A stretch of 12,605 nucleotides of DNA, from positions 1 to 12,605 of the forward strand of contig JAPOYQ010000879.1 of assembly GCA_026706505.1 (NCBI GenBank), given 5' to 3'. The notes beneath the pieces are model-generated. The model was given only the letters and a program-made list of their open reading frames with translations, did not search any database and had not been told where the DNA came from. Positions within the stretch are counted from its first letter, which is position 1. Each line of letters begins with the position of its first letter. This DNA comes from Gemmatimonadota bacterium. GTDB lineage: Bacteria; Latescibacterota; UBA2968; UBA8231. The translations under genes and the position numbers were made by a program. Below, piece by piece: positions 1-6,029 of this stretch.

Positions 1-257
1 ACTATCCCAACCCGTTCAATAGCTCCACAACCATTCGCTACCGCATCGCAGAGCCGGGCCGGGTGCGCTTGGAAATTTTCGACATCCAAGGTCAGAAGGT
101 GAAGACGCTCACCGACGGCGACGTAGGACCGGGCGTTTACCAAGTTGAATGGGATGGGACGGACGCCAGCGGAAAACCTGTGGCCACAGGCGTTTATCTA
201 GCGCGTCTACAGAAGGGCACCGCCTTATTAGTCCACAAGATGCTGTTGCTCAAATAA
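1..257 (+). CDS. 3' end of a secreted protein with T9SS type A C-terminal sorting domain (partial)
   Basis: Only the last 84 codons are in the window (frame from base 3, stop TAA 255-257); the gene continues to the left. The fragment starts with the YPNPFN motif and continues through a Thr/Ile/Arg strand, the segment VRLEIFDIQGQKVKTL, a GPGVYQVEWDGTD turn, GVYLARL and a final basic KMLLLK. This is the classic layout of the C-terminal sorting domain (FlgD-Ig-like fold) that directs outer-membrane translocation and surface attachment by the type IX secretion system. What the rest of the protein does cannot be known from this fragment. The stop lies one base before the ATG of the next gene, so the two are probably co-transcribed. 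The domain is a good sign of an FCB-group bacterium. Some lineages carry FlgD-like C-terminal domains without proven T9SS activity. Confidence 0.88.
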   Translation, partial: YPNPFNSSTTIRYRIAEPGRVRLEIFDIQGQKVKTLTDGDVGPGVYQVEWDGTDASGKPVATGVYLARLQKGTALLVHKMLLLK

Positions 258-258
258 T

Positions 259-693
259 ATGCAACGCCTCAACCTCCCGGCCGCGGCGTTTGACATCCGC
301 CAAGTCGAAGGCAAGCGCGAGATACTCGACCCTTTGCGCCGCAAGTACGTGCGATTGACGCCCGAGGAGTGGGTGCGGCAGCACTTGGTGCAATACCTAA
401 TATCGGACTTGGGCTACCCGCGCGGGTTGATCGTCATTGAGAAAGGCATCGACCTCCACAGCAAACGGTTTCGCGCTGATGTCGTCGTCCACGACCGCGC
501 GGGCCGTGCCGTGCTAATGGCCGAGTGCAAAGAGCCGGACGTTTCCATCAGCCAGCAGACCTTCGACCAAATTGCCGCGTACAACCGAGTGGTTCAGGCC
601 CGCTGTCTCTTGGTCACCAATGGCTTGGTCCACTATTGCTATGTCACGGGTCGCGGTTTCATCGATCAGGTGCCGCGTTACGACGAGTTGTGA
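259..693 (+). CDS. Stand-alone HsdR N-terminal-type nuclease-fold protein
   Basis: A 144-residue protein resembling the short family annotated as 'type I restriction enzyme HsdR N-terminal domain-containing' (HSDR_N_2). The core looks like a PD-(D/E)xK nuclease fold: Asp74 in the strand FRADVVVHD, then Glu89 and Lys91 in AECKEP, followed by QQTFDQIAAYN and the strand CLLVTNGLVHYCY. These short proteins have no helicase or translocase domain. Many FCB genomes encode them as single-domain genes without HsdM/HsdS, and no restriction partner is visible here. The cellular role is unknown; nuclease activity is inferred from the fold. The ATG lies one base after the upstream stop, with no Shine-Dalgarno sequence, so translation probably depends on coupling or on leaderless-type initiation as in Bacteroidota-like genomes. 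Length fits the family, so it is complete rather than truncated. Confidence 0.82.
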   Translation: MQRLNLPAAAFDIRQVEGKREILDPLRRKYVRLTPEEWVRQHLVQYLISDLGYPRGLIVIEKGIDLHSKRFRADVVVHDRAGRAVLMAECKEPDVSISQQTFDQIAAYNRVVQARCLLVTNGLVHYCYVTGRGFIDQVPRYDEL

Positions 694-702
694 ACGTTTT
701 TT
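676..702 (+). terminator. Weak candidate intrinsic terminator after the HsdR-N-type gene
   Basis: CGTT (676-679) can pair with AACG (693-696), and CGA/TTG can pair inside it. The hairpin overlaps the stop codon and is followed directly by six T (697-702). The stem is short and has an internal loop, so this is only a candidate. It lies in the 54-base gap between two convergent genes, where a terminator is expected. Confidence 0.3.
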
Positions 703-747
703 AGCCAGCCAGAGGTAATGCTGATAGTGGTCCCTGAGAGCGCAGAG

Positions 748-1647
748 CTAAGAGTCCGGATCGGTCTTAAAGCGGCCTTGGTCGTCGATGTGCAGAGAGG
801 CCTGCGTCTCCCCTTCTTCGTCGTAGAAGTCCAGTCGAGGGTTGCCGCCGGTCGGCACGCCTAGTCCTGCGCGGAAACGCTGTTCTCCATCGAGAACCCC
901 AAGCCAAGCGATCCCCTCTTCCATCACTCCGACGATGGTGCGCGTGTGGCCGTCTTGGTCGCGCATTTCTAGCAAGGTCATGCCATTGGCCCGCACGCTC
1001 AAAGAGCCGCGCACCTCGCCTTGGGCATCGTAGAGCTTGAACGAAGGCTCTTCTTCGTCTTCGATGCCGCTTTGCTGCCGCAATCGTCCTTGGGCATCGA
1101 AAAAACTCAGCCGCATTGCGCCGGCGAGGCCGCTACCTAGGCCGGCGCGAGGCTGTCCAGTCTCGTCGTAAAAGGCCAAACTGCCGGCCCCGTCTTCACT
1201 CAACGAAAGGCTCGCCCGCACCTCGCCTTGCTCGTCGTAGAGCTCCAGCAGCGGGGCCTTATCGCTCTCCAGCCGCAAGTCGGCCCGCACCTGTCCTGCT
1301 CGGTCGCACAACTTAAGTCCACGGCTCAGCACCGCGGTGATTTCACCATTGTCATCCCTCAACTCCAGCTCGCCGCCATTGGGGCCTTGCACCAATTGAG
1401 CGATTGGTTGGCCCCCGTCGCCGCGCAAGACAAAGCGCCGCGCCCGCACCGTCCCCATCCGCCACCGCGCAACGAGCAGCCCCAGCGAGACCAGCAGGGC
1501 CGCTCCACTGGCCAATCCCACCAGAGAGACGACATCCTCCAACGCCTGCAAGTCCCGCCTCAAGGCCTGTTCTGCTCGGGACTGAGCTCCGCTAAACGAG
1601 CTGAGCAGGACCAGCAATAGTACTGCCCTCAGCCAATGGATCGACAT
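748..1647 (-). CDS. Membrane-anchored protein built of ~10 tandem 'LYDxxGxxRASL' repeats, function unknown
   Basis: A 299-residue protein I cannot assign to a named family. The N-terminus (about 1-22) looks like a signal peptide or first membrane segment (basic start, then LLLVLLSSFSG). A short charged helix follows (24-39), then a second hydrophobic span at about 40-61 ending in ARWRMG. From residue 71 to 293 the protein consists of about ten repeats of 18-23 residues with the pattern [hydrophobic]-x-[LF]-[YFR]-D-x-x-G-x-x-R-A-x-L, for example LLELYDEQGEVRASL and SLAFYDETGQPRAGL. Regular hydrophobic/Gly spacing suggests stacked beta hairpins or a beta-solenoid. It is acidic and almost Cys-free. 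It is the last gene of the minus-strand operon, 17 bases after the mannonate dehydratase homologue. ATG start, with GGAAAA a few bases upstream as a weak ribosome site. A structural or binding role at the envelope is a guess. Confidence 0.72.
   Translation of the reverse strand: MSIHWLRAVLLLVLLSSFSGAQSRAEQALRRDLQALEDVVSLVGLASGAALLVSLGLLVARWRMGTVRARRFVLRGDGGQPIAQLVQGPNGGELELRDDNGEITAVLSRGLKLCDRAGQVRADLRLESDKAPLLELYDEQGEVRASLSLSEDGAGSLAFYDETGQPRAGLGSGLAGAMRLSFFDAQGRLRQQSGIEDEEEPSFKLYDAQGEVRGSLSVRANGMTLLEMRDQDGHTRTIVGVMEEGIAWLGVLDGEQRFRAGLGVPTGGNPRLDFYDEEGETQASLHIDDQGRFKTDPDS
769..1437 (-). repeat. Tandem degenerate repeats within the coding sequence (18-23 codons each)
   Basis: This part of the minus-strand gene encodes about ten successive units sharing the core D-x-x-G-x-x-R-A-x-L. 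Units near the middle (ELYDEQGEVRASL, AFYDETGQPRAGL, KLYDAQGEVRGSL) are closest. Units at the ends are diverged (for example LEMRDQDGHTRTIVG). At DNA level the motif 'cctcgccttg..tcgtagagct' recurs at about 1013-1035 and 1222-1245, which suggests relatively recent duplication of individual units. Confidence 0.75.
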
Positions 1648-1664
1648 GCCACAGTTTTCCGTTT

Positions 1665-2681
1665 CTAGGCAGTTTGCGCTGCGGTCCCAATGCTAAGGCC
1701 GGACCGCTCTTTGTTCACCGCTTGGATCATGGCGATGATATACCCGAACTGAAAGGCCCAAGCTTGGCGTACCCGGCCCGAAACGCCCTCGGGAGCCTTG
1801 TCGTCGGGATGGGATGGCGCGTGGTCGGGCATCAACATGTACTGATAGCCTACGTCCCTCAGGGTGCGTGCCACCTCGTGCATGTCCACATCGCCTTCGT
1901 CGGGCCAGACTTCCTGGAAATTGTGCAACCCGCCCTTGATGTTGCGGTAGTGGATGTTGAAGAGCTTCCCCCGCTCGCCGAAGTAGCGCACGATGTCGCA
2001 GAGTTCCTCGGCCGGATTTTCCAAGCCTTCGGATGCCACGCCGCAGCAAAAGTTAAAGCCGTGATACGGGCTATCGACCAGTTCGGAAAAGCGCTTGAGC
2101 CCCTCCATCACCGGCCAGTTCCAGCGCTCGACGCCGCGCAGGACCGGAGCTGGCGGGTCGTTGAGATGGCAGGCCATCTGCACCTTGTTTTCCTCGGCTA
2201 CCGGAATCACGCGCTCCAGCCAGTAGGCCGCCCGTTCAAACGCCTCTTCGCGGCTGACCACGCCCGCTTCACTCAGCGTTTCGTTGTCGAATTTCGAGAG
2301 GTCAAATGAGCTATACGTCACGCCTCCGCGCCCAGGCGTGGGTTCGGTGCGCTGGTGCGGCAGGATGCAGAAGTTGTAGAGCAATGCCCGCAGCCCGGCC
2401 TTGCCCGCGTTTTCGATCCAGCGGCAGACCTCGTCGAGATCCCGGTCTCGCTGCGGGTCTTGCGCCAGCGTGATGCTTTTGGGCACGCCGATGTGGATCG
2501 CCTCCATACTCACCCCGTAGGCGGCTGCTTCCTCCTTGTGCCGCACTAAGGTCTCGACCTCGTTGTCCTCAACGGAGGCGTCCATGTGCGTCACCCCGTG
2601 TCGCACCAGAAACTCCAACTCCATCTTTGAGGTCCCGATTCCCTGCACTCCGACGTGCATGCTGCTTTGTCCGTCACTCAT
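1665..2681 (-). CDS. Mannonate dehydratase (UxuA)-like TIM-barrel enzyme
   Basis: A 338-residue protein resembling D-mannonate dehydratase (UxuA, EC 4.2.1.8), which converts D-mannonate to 2-keto-3-deoxygluconate in hexuronate breakdown. The expected His-Cys-His-Asp metal set can be placed: His172 in CHLNDPP, Cys212 in NFCCG, His244 in NIHYRN and Asp286 in MPDHAPSHPDD. The late segment GRVRQAWAFQFGYIIAMIQAV matches the family's final helix. It is shorter than the E. coli enzyme (394 residues) but near the length of shorter homologues. No uxaC, uxaB or kdgK neighbours are present, so another sugar acid as substrate is possible. The start is supported by AGAGG about 7 bases upstream (2689-2693). 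It lies 40 bases after the ABC permease and 17 before the repeat protein. The last ~13 residues (RSGLSIG...) come from a dispersed DNA repeat and are not expected in the family. Confidence 0.75.
   Translation of the reverse strand: MSDGQSSMHVGVQGIGTSKMELEFLVRHGVTHMDASVEDNEVETLVRHKEEAAAYGVSMEAIHIGVPKSITLAQDPQRDRDLDEVCRWIENAGKAGLRALLYNFCILPHQRTEPTPGRGGVTYSSFDLSKFDNETLSEAGVVSREEAFERAAYWLERVIPVAEENKVQMACHLNDPPAPVLRGVERWNWPVMEGLKRFSELVDSPYHGFNFCCGVASEGLENPAEELCDIVRYFGERGKLFNIHYRNIKGGLHNFQEVWPDEGDVDMHEVARTLRDVGYQYMLMPDHAPSHPDDKAPEGVSGRVRQAWAFQFGYIIAMIQAVNKERSGLSIGTAAQTA
1681..1708 (+). repeat. Hairpin-forming dispersed repeat, copy A
   Basis: A 28-base element whose ends, GCGGTCC (1681-1687) and GGACCGC (1701-1707), form a perfect 7-base inverted repeat around a 13-base loop. 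A near copy (25 of 28 positions, one gap) lies at 7075-7101 in the same orientation. Copy A sits inside the last codons of the mannonate dehydratase homologue, read on the opposite strand. Size and structure recall REP-like elements, but no family can be named. Confidence 0.6.
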
Positions 2682-2721
2682 TTCCGTACCTCTTTCTATG
2701 AAATGGCAAAATGGATCATCG

Positions 2722-3507
2722 CTAGGCCGATGCCCCTGAATAGTGCCTCACCCCCCACAACCAAAACGCCCGCGCTCCCACCAGCATGCACACCGCCATC
2801 GCCAACGCGCCCCACAGCACCTCCGACGACAACCGCCCCACCAAGGCCTCCGAAGGCACGGTCACCGCAAAGGCCACGGGCACCAGAAAGGTCATCGCCA
2901 GCTTGAGCCAGCGCGGATAGATGGCCACCGGATACTTGCCCGCGCTGTAAACGGCTTGGAAGATCACCAAGATGTTCTCCGCTCTAATAAACCAGAACGC
3001 GGTTGTTGCCAACACTAGCCAAAAACTGTAGACGATTGCCGCGCCAGCCGCAAGCGTCAGGGCAAATCCCGCCGCGTGTACAAGGCCCGCCCGCATCCCG
3101 ATCTCGACTAGGGCTATCGCAATCAGTGCCACTCCCTGCACTACGTCCAAGAACTTCCAAATCCGCACCTCGCCGACACTCACTAGCACTTGTGCATCCT
3201 CCGGCTTGGTGAGGGTAAAGTCCAGCGTGCCGAGGCGCACGTCCTCCATAAAGCGCTGCATCGACGGCTGGATCAGCGCGCCAATCAGGCCGCTCATCAG
3301 GAAGAAGACTCCCAAGAGAGCCACCAACTCGGCCGGCTGCCAGCCGCCCAGTTCCTCTGTGTGCGAAAAAATCACCGCCAAACCCGCCAGCGCGACCCCC
3401 AGATTGAGCAAGCTCTGCACTAGCTGCACCCAGAAATTGGCTCGGTACGCCAGTTCGTTCATGGTGCCGATGCGCAGGAAGATCCACAGGAGGCGCAAAT
3501 AATTCAC
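2722..3507 (-). CDS. ABC-2 type exporter permease (second subunit, COG3694-like)
   Basis: A 261-residue integral membrane protein with about six hydrophobic spans, the partner of the adjacent permease and ATPase in an ABC-2 (DUF990-type) export system. Visible features are an N-terminal amphipathic stretch followed by NELAYRANFWVQ, the cytoplasmic motif RLGTLDFTLTKPED after the second span, and a C-terminus WGVRHYSGASA that resembles the end of the sister permease (WSRGVRRYSAVGS). I chose GTG at 3505-3507 because it overlaps the upstream stop in a GTGA junction and is preceded by GGCGGTGGG. The open frame reaches 3882, but those extra 125 codons run out of frame through the sister permease and encode Arg/Gly/His-rich shadow sequence. 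An ATG 15 codons downstream (MNEL) is a less likely start. The exported substrate is unknown. Confidence 0.85.
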   Translation of the reverse strand: MNYLRLLWIFLRIGTMNELAYRANFWVQLVQSLLNLGVALAGLAVIFSHTEELGGWQPAELVALLGVFFLMSGLIGALIQPSMQRFMEDVRLGTLDFTLTKPEDAQVLVSVGEVRIWKFLDVVQGVALIAIALVEIGMRAGLVHAAGFALTLAAGAAIVYSFWLVLATTAFWFIRAENILVIFQAVYSAGKYPVAIYPRWLKLAMTFLVPVAFAVTVPSEALVGRLSSEVLWGALAMAVCMLVGARAFWLWGVRHYSGASA

Positions 3508-4307
3508 GATCCCACCGCCGAGTATCTGCGCACGCCGCGCGACCAGACCGCGGCCATAATCCCCCAGCTCAGCCCTAGCCACGCCACCTGCGTTGCTGCG
3601 CCCCAGAGGACCTCGGTGGGCGTGAGTCGGCCGAGTAGGAGTTCGGTGGGAAAGGCCAGCATCCAGCGGAAAGGCAAAATCGCGGCCAACGTCTGGAGCC
3701 ACTCGGGCAAAAGTGACAGTGGTGCCATTTGGCCGGAAAAGAAAAGCAAGGCCGCGAAGTAGAGCTGGTTGGCCGCGGCCGTGCGCGTGGTCCACAGGGC
3801 CACTAAAGCCAGTGCCCACTCGACGAAAAAGCGCATCAGGAACGCCAGCAGAACGACGGGTATAGCGGCCCAAATGGCCCAAGTCGGCGGGTCGAAGACC
3901 GGATCGAAGAGCCAGATCATCAGCCCCACTGTCGGCAGCATGACCGCTAGGGTCAGGAACTTGTAGGAGATATTCGTGGCGATGTCGCGGTGGACCGGGT
4001 GCAGGGGTTGGAGCAGGAGCGGCGAGAAGGCCCCTGACCGCACCCGATATTCAAATTCGTACATGAACCAAGTGAAGGTCAGATGCCCCATCATCATCAT
4101 GATGATGTAATAGGCGGCGAAGTCCCCGCTGGAGAAATCTCCCACCTGCCCGCCTTGGGAGCGGGCCACTGCGGTCCACACCGAAAGGAAGACCAGCGTA
4201 TCGACGATGCGCCCGATCAGCCAAATTGCCATCGCCGCCCGGTATTGGAATTGCACGGCCAGATCGGTGCGGAAGAGCGTAGTGTAGATGTCCGCTAGCC
4301 CCCTCAT
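3504..4307 (-). CDS. ABC-2 type exporter permease (first subunit, COG4587-like)
   Basis: A 267-residue integral membrane protein with about six membrane spans, for example WLIGRIVDTLVFLSVW, AYYIIMMMMGHLTF and ALLFFSGQMAPLSLLP. The loop EYRVRSGAFSPLLLQPLHP is the counterpart of the LGTLDFTLTKPED loop in the next gene and probably contacts the ATPase. Its closest general match by pattern is the DUF990 ABC-2 permease group that always pairs with a second permease and a COG4586 ATPase. Its ATG overlaps the ATPase stop in an ATGA junction, and its own TGA overlaps the GTG of the next permease, so the three subunits are translationally coupled and probably made in fixed ratio. Substrates of this transporter group are mostly uncharacterised. 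Confidence 0.87.
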   Translation of the reverse strand: MRGLADIYTTLFRTDLAVQFQYRAAMAIWLIGRIVDTLVFLSVWTAVARSQGGQVGDFSSGDFAAYYIIMMMMGHLTFTWFMYEFEYRVRSGAFSPLLLQPLHPVHRDIATNISYKFLTLAVMLPTVGLMIWLFDPVFDPPTWAIWAAIPVVLLAFLMRFFVEWALALVALWTTRTAAANQLYFAALLFFSGQMAPLSLLPEWLQTLAAILPFRWMLAFPTELLLGRLTPTEVLWGAATQVAWLGLSWGIMAAVWSRGVRRYSAVGS

Positions 4308-5284
4308 GCGCGCTCAAAGACTTCTTCGATCACATCCTCAATCGGCGGGTCCTCCACCGTTAGATCGAGGACGGGTTGCTCGCTGAGGAGCCGCCCAGTC
4401 ACCTGCGCTGTCTCCGCCTTGGGCACTCGCAGCGATACGCGTCCCTCGCTACTGGCGACGATCTCCCCGTAATTGCCGAGATCACCGTGCCCGTTTTCCA
4501 GTTCGACGATGATCGTCTTGTGCGGAGAGAAGCGCTGCACGAGCCCGGTGAGTTGGCCGTCAAACAGAAGCAGCCCGTGGTGGATGACCACCACCCGTTT
4601 ACACAGCGCCTCGACGTCGGCCATGTAGTGACTGGTGAGGAGCACGGTGGCACCGTAGCGCTGATTGTATTCGGTCAAAAACGCGCGGATCCGCCGCTGC
4701 ATGGTCACGTCGAGGCCGATGGTCGGCTCATCGAGGAAGAGGACTTGCGGCTTGTGCAAAAGCGCGGCGGCAATTTCGCACTTCATGCGCTCGCCCAAGG
4801 AGAGGTTGCGCACGGGCTTGTCGAGGAGGGCGTCTAAGTCGAGAAGTGCGGTCAATTCTTCGACCGTTTGCCGGTACGCGCTCCGCTCTAAGCGGTAGAT
4901 GGCCCGGTTGCGCTCAAAGGAGTCGATTACGGGGATGTCCCACAGTAGCTGGTTGCGATTGCCCATTACCAAGGTGATCTGGCGGAGGAAATCGCGCTGC
5001 CGTTTGAACGGCTCAAAACCGAGGACTCGACCTTGCCCGCCGGAAGGGTGCAGGAGGCCCGAAAGCATCTTGAGGCTGGTGGTTTTGCCCGCACCATTCG
5101 GTCCCAAGAAGCCGATTATCTCGCCAGAAGCGACCTCAAAGCTGATCTGCTTAACCGCCTCGACTTGGCGCGTCTGGCGCTGCACGAGGCTCTTGAGTGC
5201 CGCGGCCAGGCCGCCCTCGCGCACGGGGACCTCATAGGTCTTGCTCAATTCGCGGACATCAATGGCGGGTGCTTGTGCTGCCAA
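4304..5284 (-). CDS. ABC-2 exporter ATP-binding protein (COG4586-like)
   Basis: A 326-residue cytoplasmic ATPase that powers the two adjacent permeases. Walker A is GPNGAGKTT (61-69), the signature is LSLGERMKCEIA (from 161), Walker B is VLFLDEP (181-187) and the switch histidine is His219 in LLTSHYM. The region after Walker A, VMGNRNQLLWDIPVIDSFE, fits the COG4586 group. A C-terminal regulatory domain of about 85 residues follows the ATPase core. The start is TTG at 5282-5284: an in-frame stop (the amidase TAG, 5306-5308) bounds the frame, no ATG or GTG lies near, and a perfect AGGAGG sits 10 bases upstream. It follows the amidase gene by 21 bases. All catalytic motifs are intact, so it should be active. 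Confidence 0.92.
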   Translation of the reverse strand: MAAQAPAIDVRELSKTYEVPVREGGLAAALKSLVQRQTRQVEAVKQISFEVASGEIIGFLGPNGAGKTTSLKMLSGLLHPSGGQGRVLGFEPFKRQRDFLRQITLVMGNRNQLLWDIPVIDSFERNRAIYRLERSAYRQTVEELTALLDLDALLDKPVRNLSLGERMKCEIAAALLHKPQVLFLDEPTIGLDVTMQRRIRAFLTEYNQRYGATVLLTSHYMADVEALCKRVVVIHHGLLLFDGQLTGLVQRFSPHKTIIVELENGHGDLGNYGEIVASSEGRVSLRVPKAETAQVTGRLLSEQPVLDLTVEDPPIEDVIEEVFERA

Positions 5285-5294
5285 AGGTTTCGCG

Positions 5295-5300
5295 CCTCCT
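5295..5300 (-). promoter_or_regulatory. Shine-Dalgarno AGGAGG fixing the TTG start of the ABC ATPase
   Basis: On the minus strand a perfect AGGAGG lies in the 21-base gap after the amidase stop, 10 bases before TTG (5284-5282). It is the strongest ribosome site seen in this operon and supports the rare TTG start. Confidence 0.75.
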
Positions 5301-5305
5301 GCGCG

Positions 5306-5935
5306 CTAGGCGATGGCCAAAAGCCGGGCGCGCATTTCGTCGAGGGGAAAGGCCGGACCGGGATCGACCTTGCGGTCGGGAGCGATCTCCTCATGGCCGA
5401 GGATGTGGTATACCCCATAGGCCGCAATCAGCGCGGCGCAAATGGTCTCGACGACTTCGAATTGCACTTCCGCATAGCGATGCCAAAAGCAGACAGGCTG
5501 ACGTATTTGCGGATGGGCACCGGGCAGGCTCTGGTTGCGGTGTGCGCCGCGCACGACCTCTGAGGCCGGATACGTCTGCCCGAACCACGACTCGTAGCGG
5601 CCATCCCGCTCCGAGAGCTGGCCCGCGTTGTCGATCTCGATGCCGATGGAGTACTGGTTGAGGCTCGTGCGCTCTCGCCACAGGCTGCGGCCGGCGTGCC
5701 AGCCGACAATATTAAAGGGCAAAAGCTGAGTCACAACACCGTCGCGGCCGACGACCAAGTGGGCCGAGACTTTGCGCTCTCGGTCGCAGAGGGTGTGAAT
5801 GGCCGACTCGGCGTTAGCTCCGGCCGTATAGTGGATGACGATGGTGTCGGGCAGCCCTGGGGCAAAGGGGCCGCCTTGGTTGGGCGATTCAATGTAGTTG
5901 ACGCCTTTGAAGCGGTGATTACGGTCTATTTCCAT
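5306..5935 (-). CDS. AmpD-like N-acetylmuramoyl-L-alanine amidase (Amidase_2)
   Basis: A 209-residue zinc amidase of the Amidase_2/PGRP fold, which cuts the bond between N-acetylmuramic acid and the L-alanine of peptidoglycan stem peptides (EC 3.5.1.28). Zinc ligands by position are His35 (VIHYTAG), His181 (HILGHEEI) and Asp191 (KVDPGPAF). Glu100 (SIGIEIDN) and Lys189 match the catalytic Glu and Lys of AmpD, and the His/Asp spacing of 10 and the Lys two before the Asp also match. GWHAG at 78-82 is another family motif. No signal peptide is visible, suggesting a cytoplasmic cell-wall-recycling role like AmpD. The frame opens upstream to a TTG at 5974, but that codon abuts the TATAAT -10 element, so I chose the ATG at 5935. 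It has no clear Shine-Dalgarno. It is the first gene of the operon leading into the exporter. Confidence 0.85.
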   Translation of the reverse strand: MEIDRNHRFKGVNYIESPNQGGPFAPGLPDTIVIHYTAGANAESAIHTLCDRERKVSAHLVVGRDGVVTQLLPFNIVGWHAGRSLWRERTSLNQYSIGIEIDNAGQLSERDGRYESWFGQTYPASEVVRGAHRNQSLPGAHPQIRQPVCFWHRYAEVQFEVVETICAALIAAYGVYHILGHEEIAPDRKVDPGPAFPLDEMRARLLAIA

Positions 5936-5975
5936 AATTTTTATAGTAGAGGGTGCGTTCTGTGTAACGGACAAA

Positions 5976-5986
5976 GTATATTATAC
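5976..5986. promoter_or_regulatory. Palindromic -10 region of a divergent promoter
   Basis: The 11 bases GTATATTATAC form a perfect palindrome around the central T, in an AT-rich patch of an otherwise GC-rich window. Read on the minus strand it contains the consensus TATAAT (5985-5980) facing the amidase operon. On the plus strand TATTAT (5979-5984, five of six) faces the squalene synthase gene. No good -35 is visible on either side. The position between two divergent genes supports a shared, bidirectional promoter. Confidence 0.6.
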
Positions 5987-6029
5987 GAAAACACGTCGAG
6001 CTTCACCGGCCCTTTGGGGTTGACTACCC

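Noticed and set aside
1116..1620. Plus-strand frames across the repeat-protein gene
   Set aside because: They are antisense to the repeat-protein gene, whose repeat periodicity only makes sense on the minus strand.
1674..2309. 211-codon open frame on the plus strand
   Set aside because: Antisense to the mannonate dehydratase homologue, with no domain or ribosome site; it is kept open by codon bias.
3508..3882. 125-codon upstream extension of the second ABC permease frame
   Set aside because: It runs out of frame through the sister permease and encodes Arg/Gly/Pro/His-rich low-complexity sequence; the GTG at 3507 with a GTGA overlap is a much better start.
4090..4108. Run of CAT/ATG triplets resembling a microsatellite and palindrome
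   Set aside because: It encodes the IIMMMMGH segment of a membrane span in the first permease, so codon content explains it.
5936..5974. TTG start for the amidase at 5974 (13 extra residues)
   Set aside because: The TTG lies immediately downstream of the TATAAT element, where transcription would begin, and it has no ribosome site; the ATG at 5935 begins just before the conserved region.
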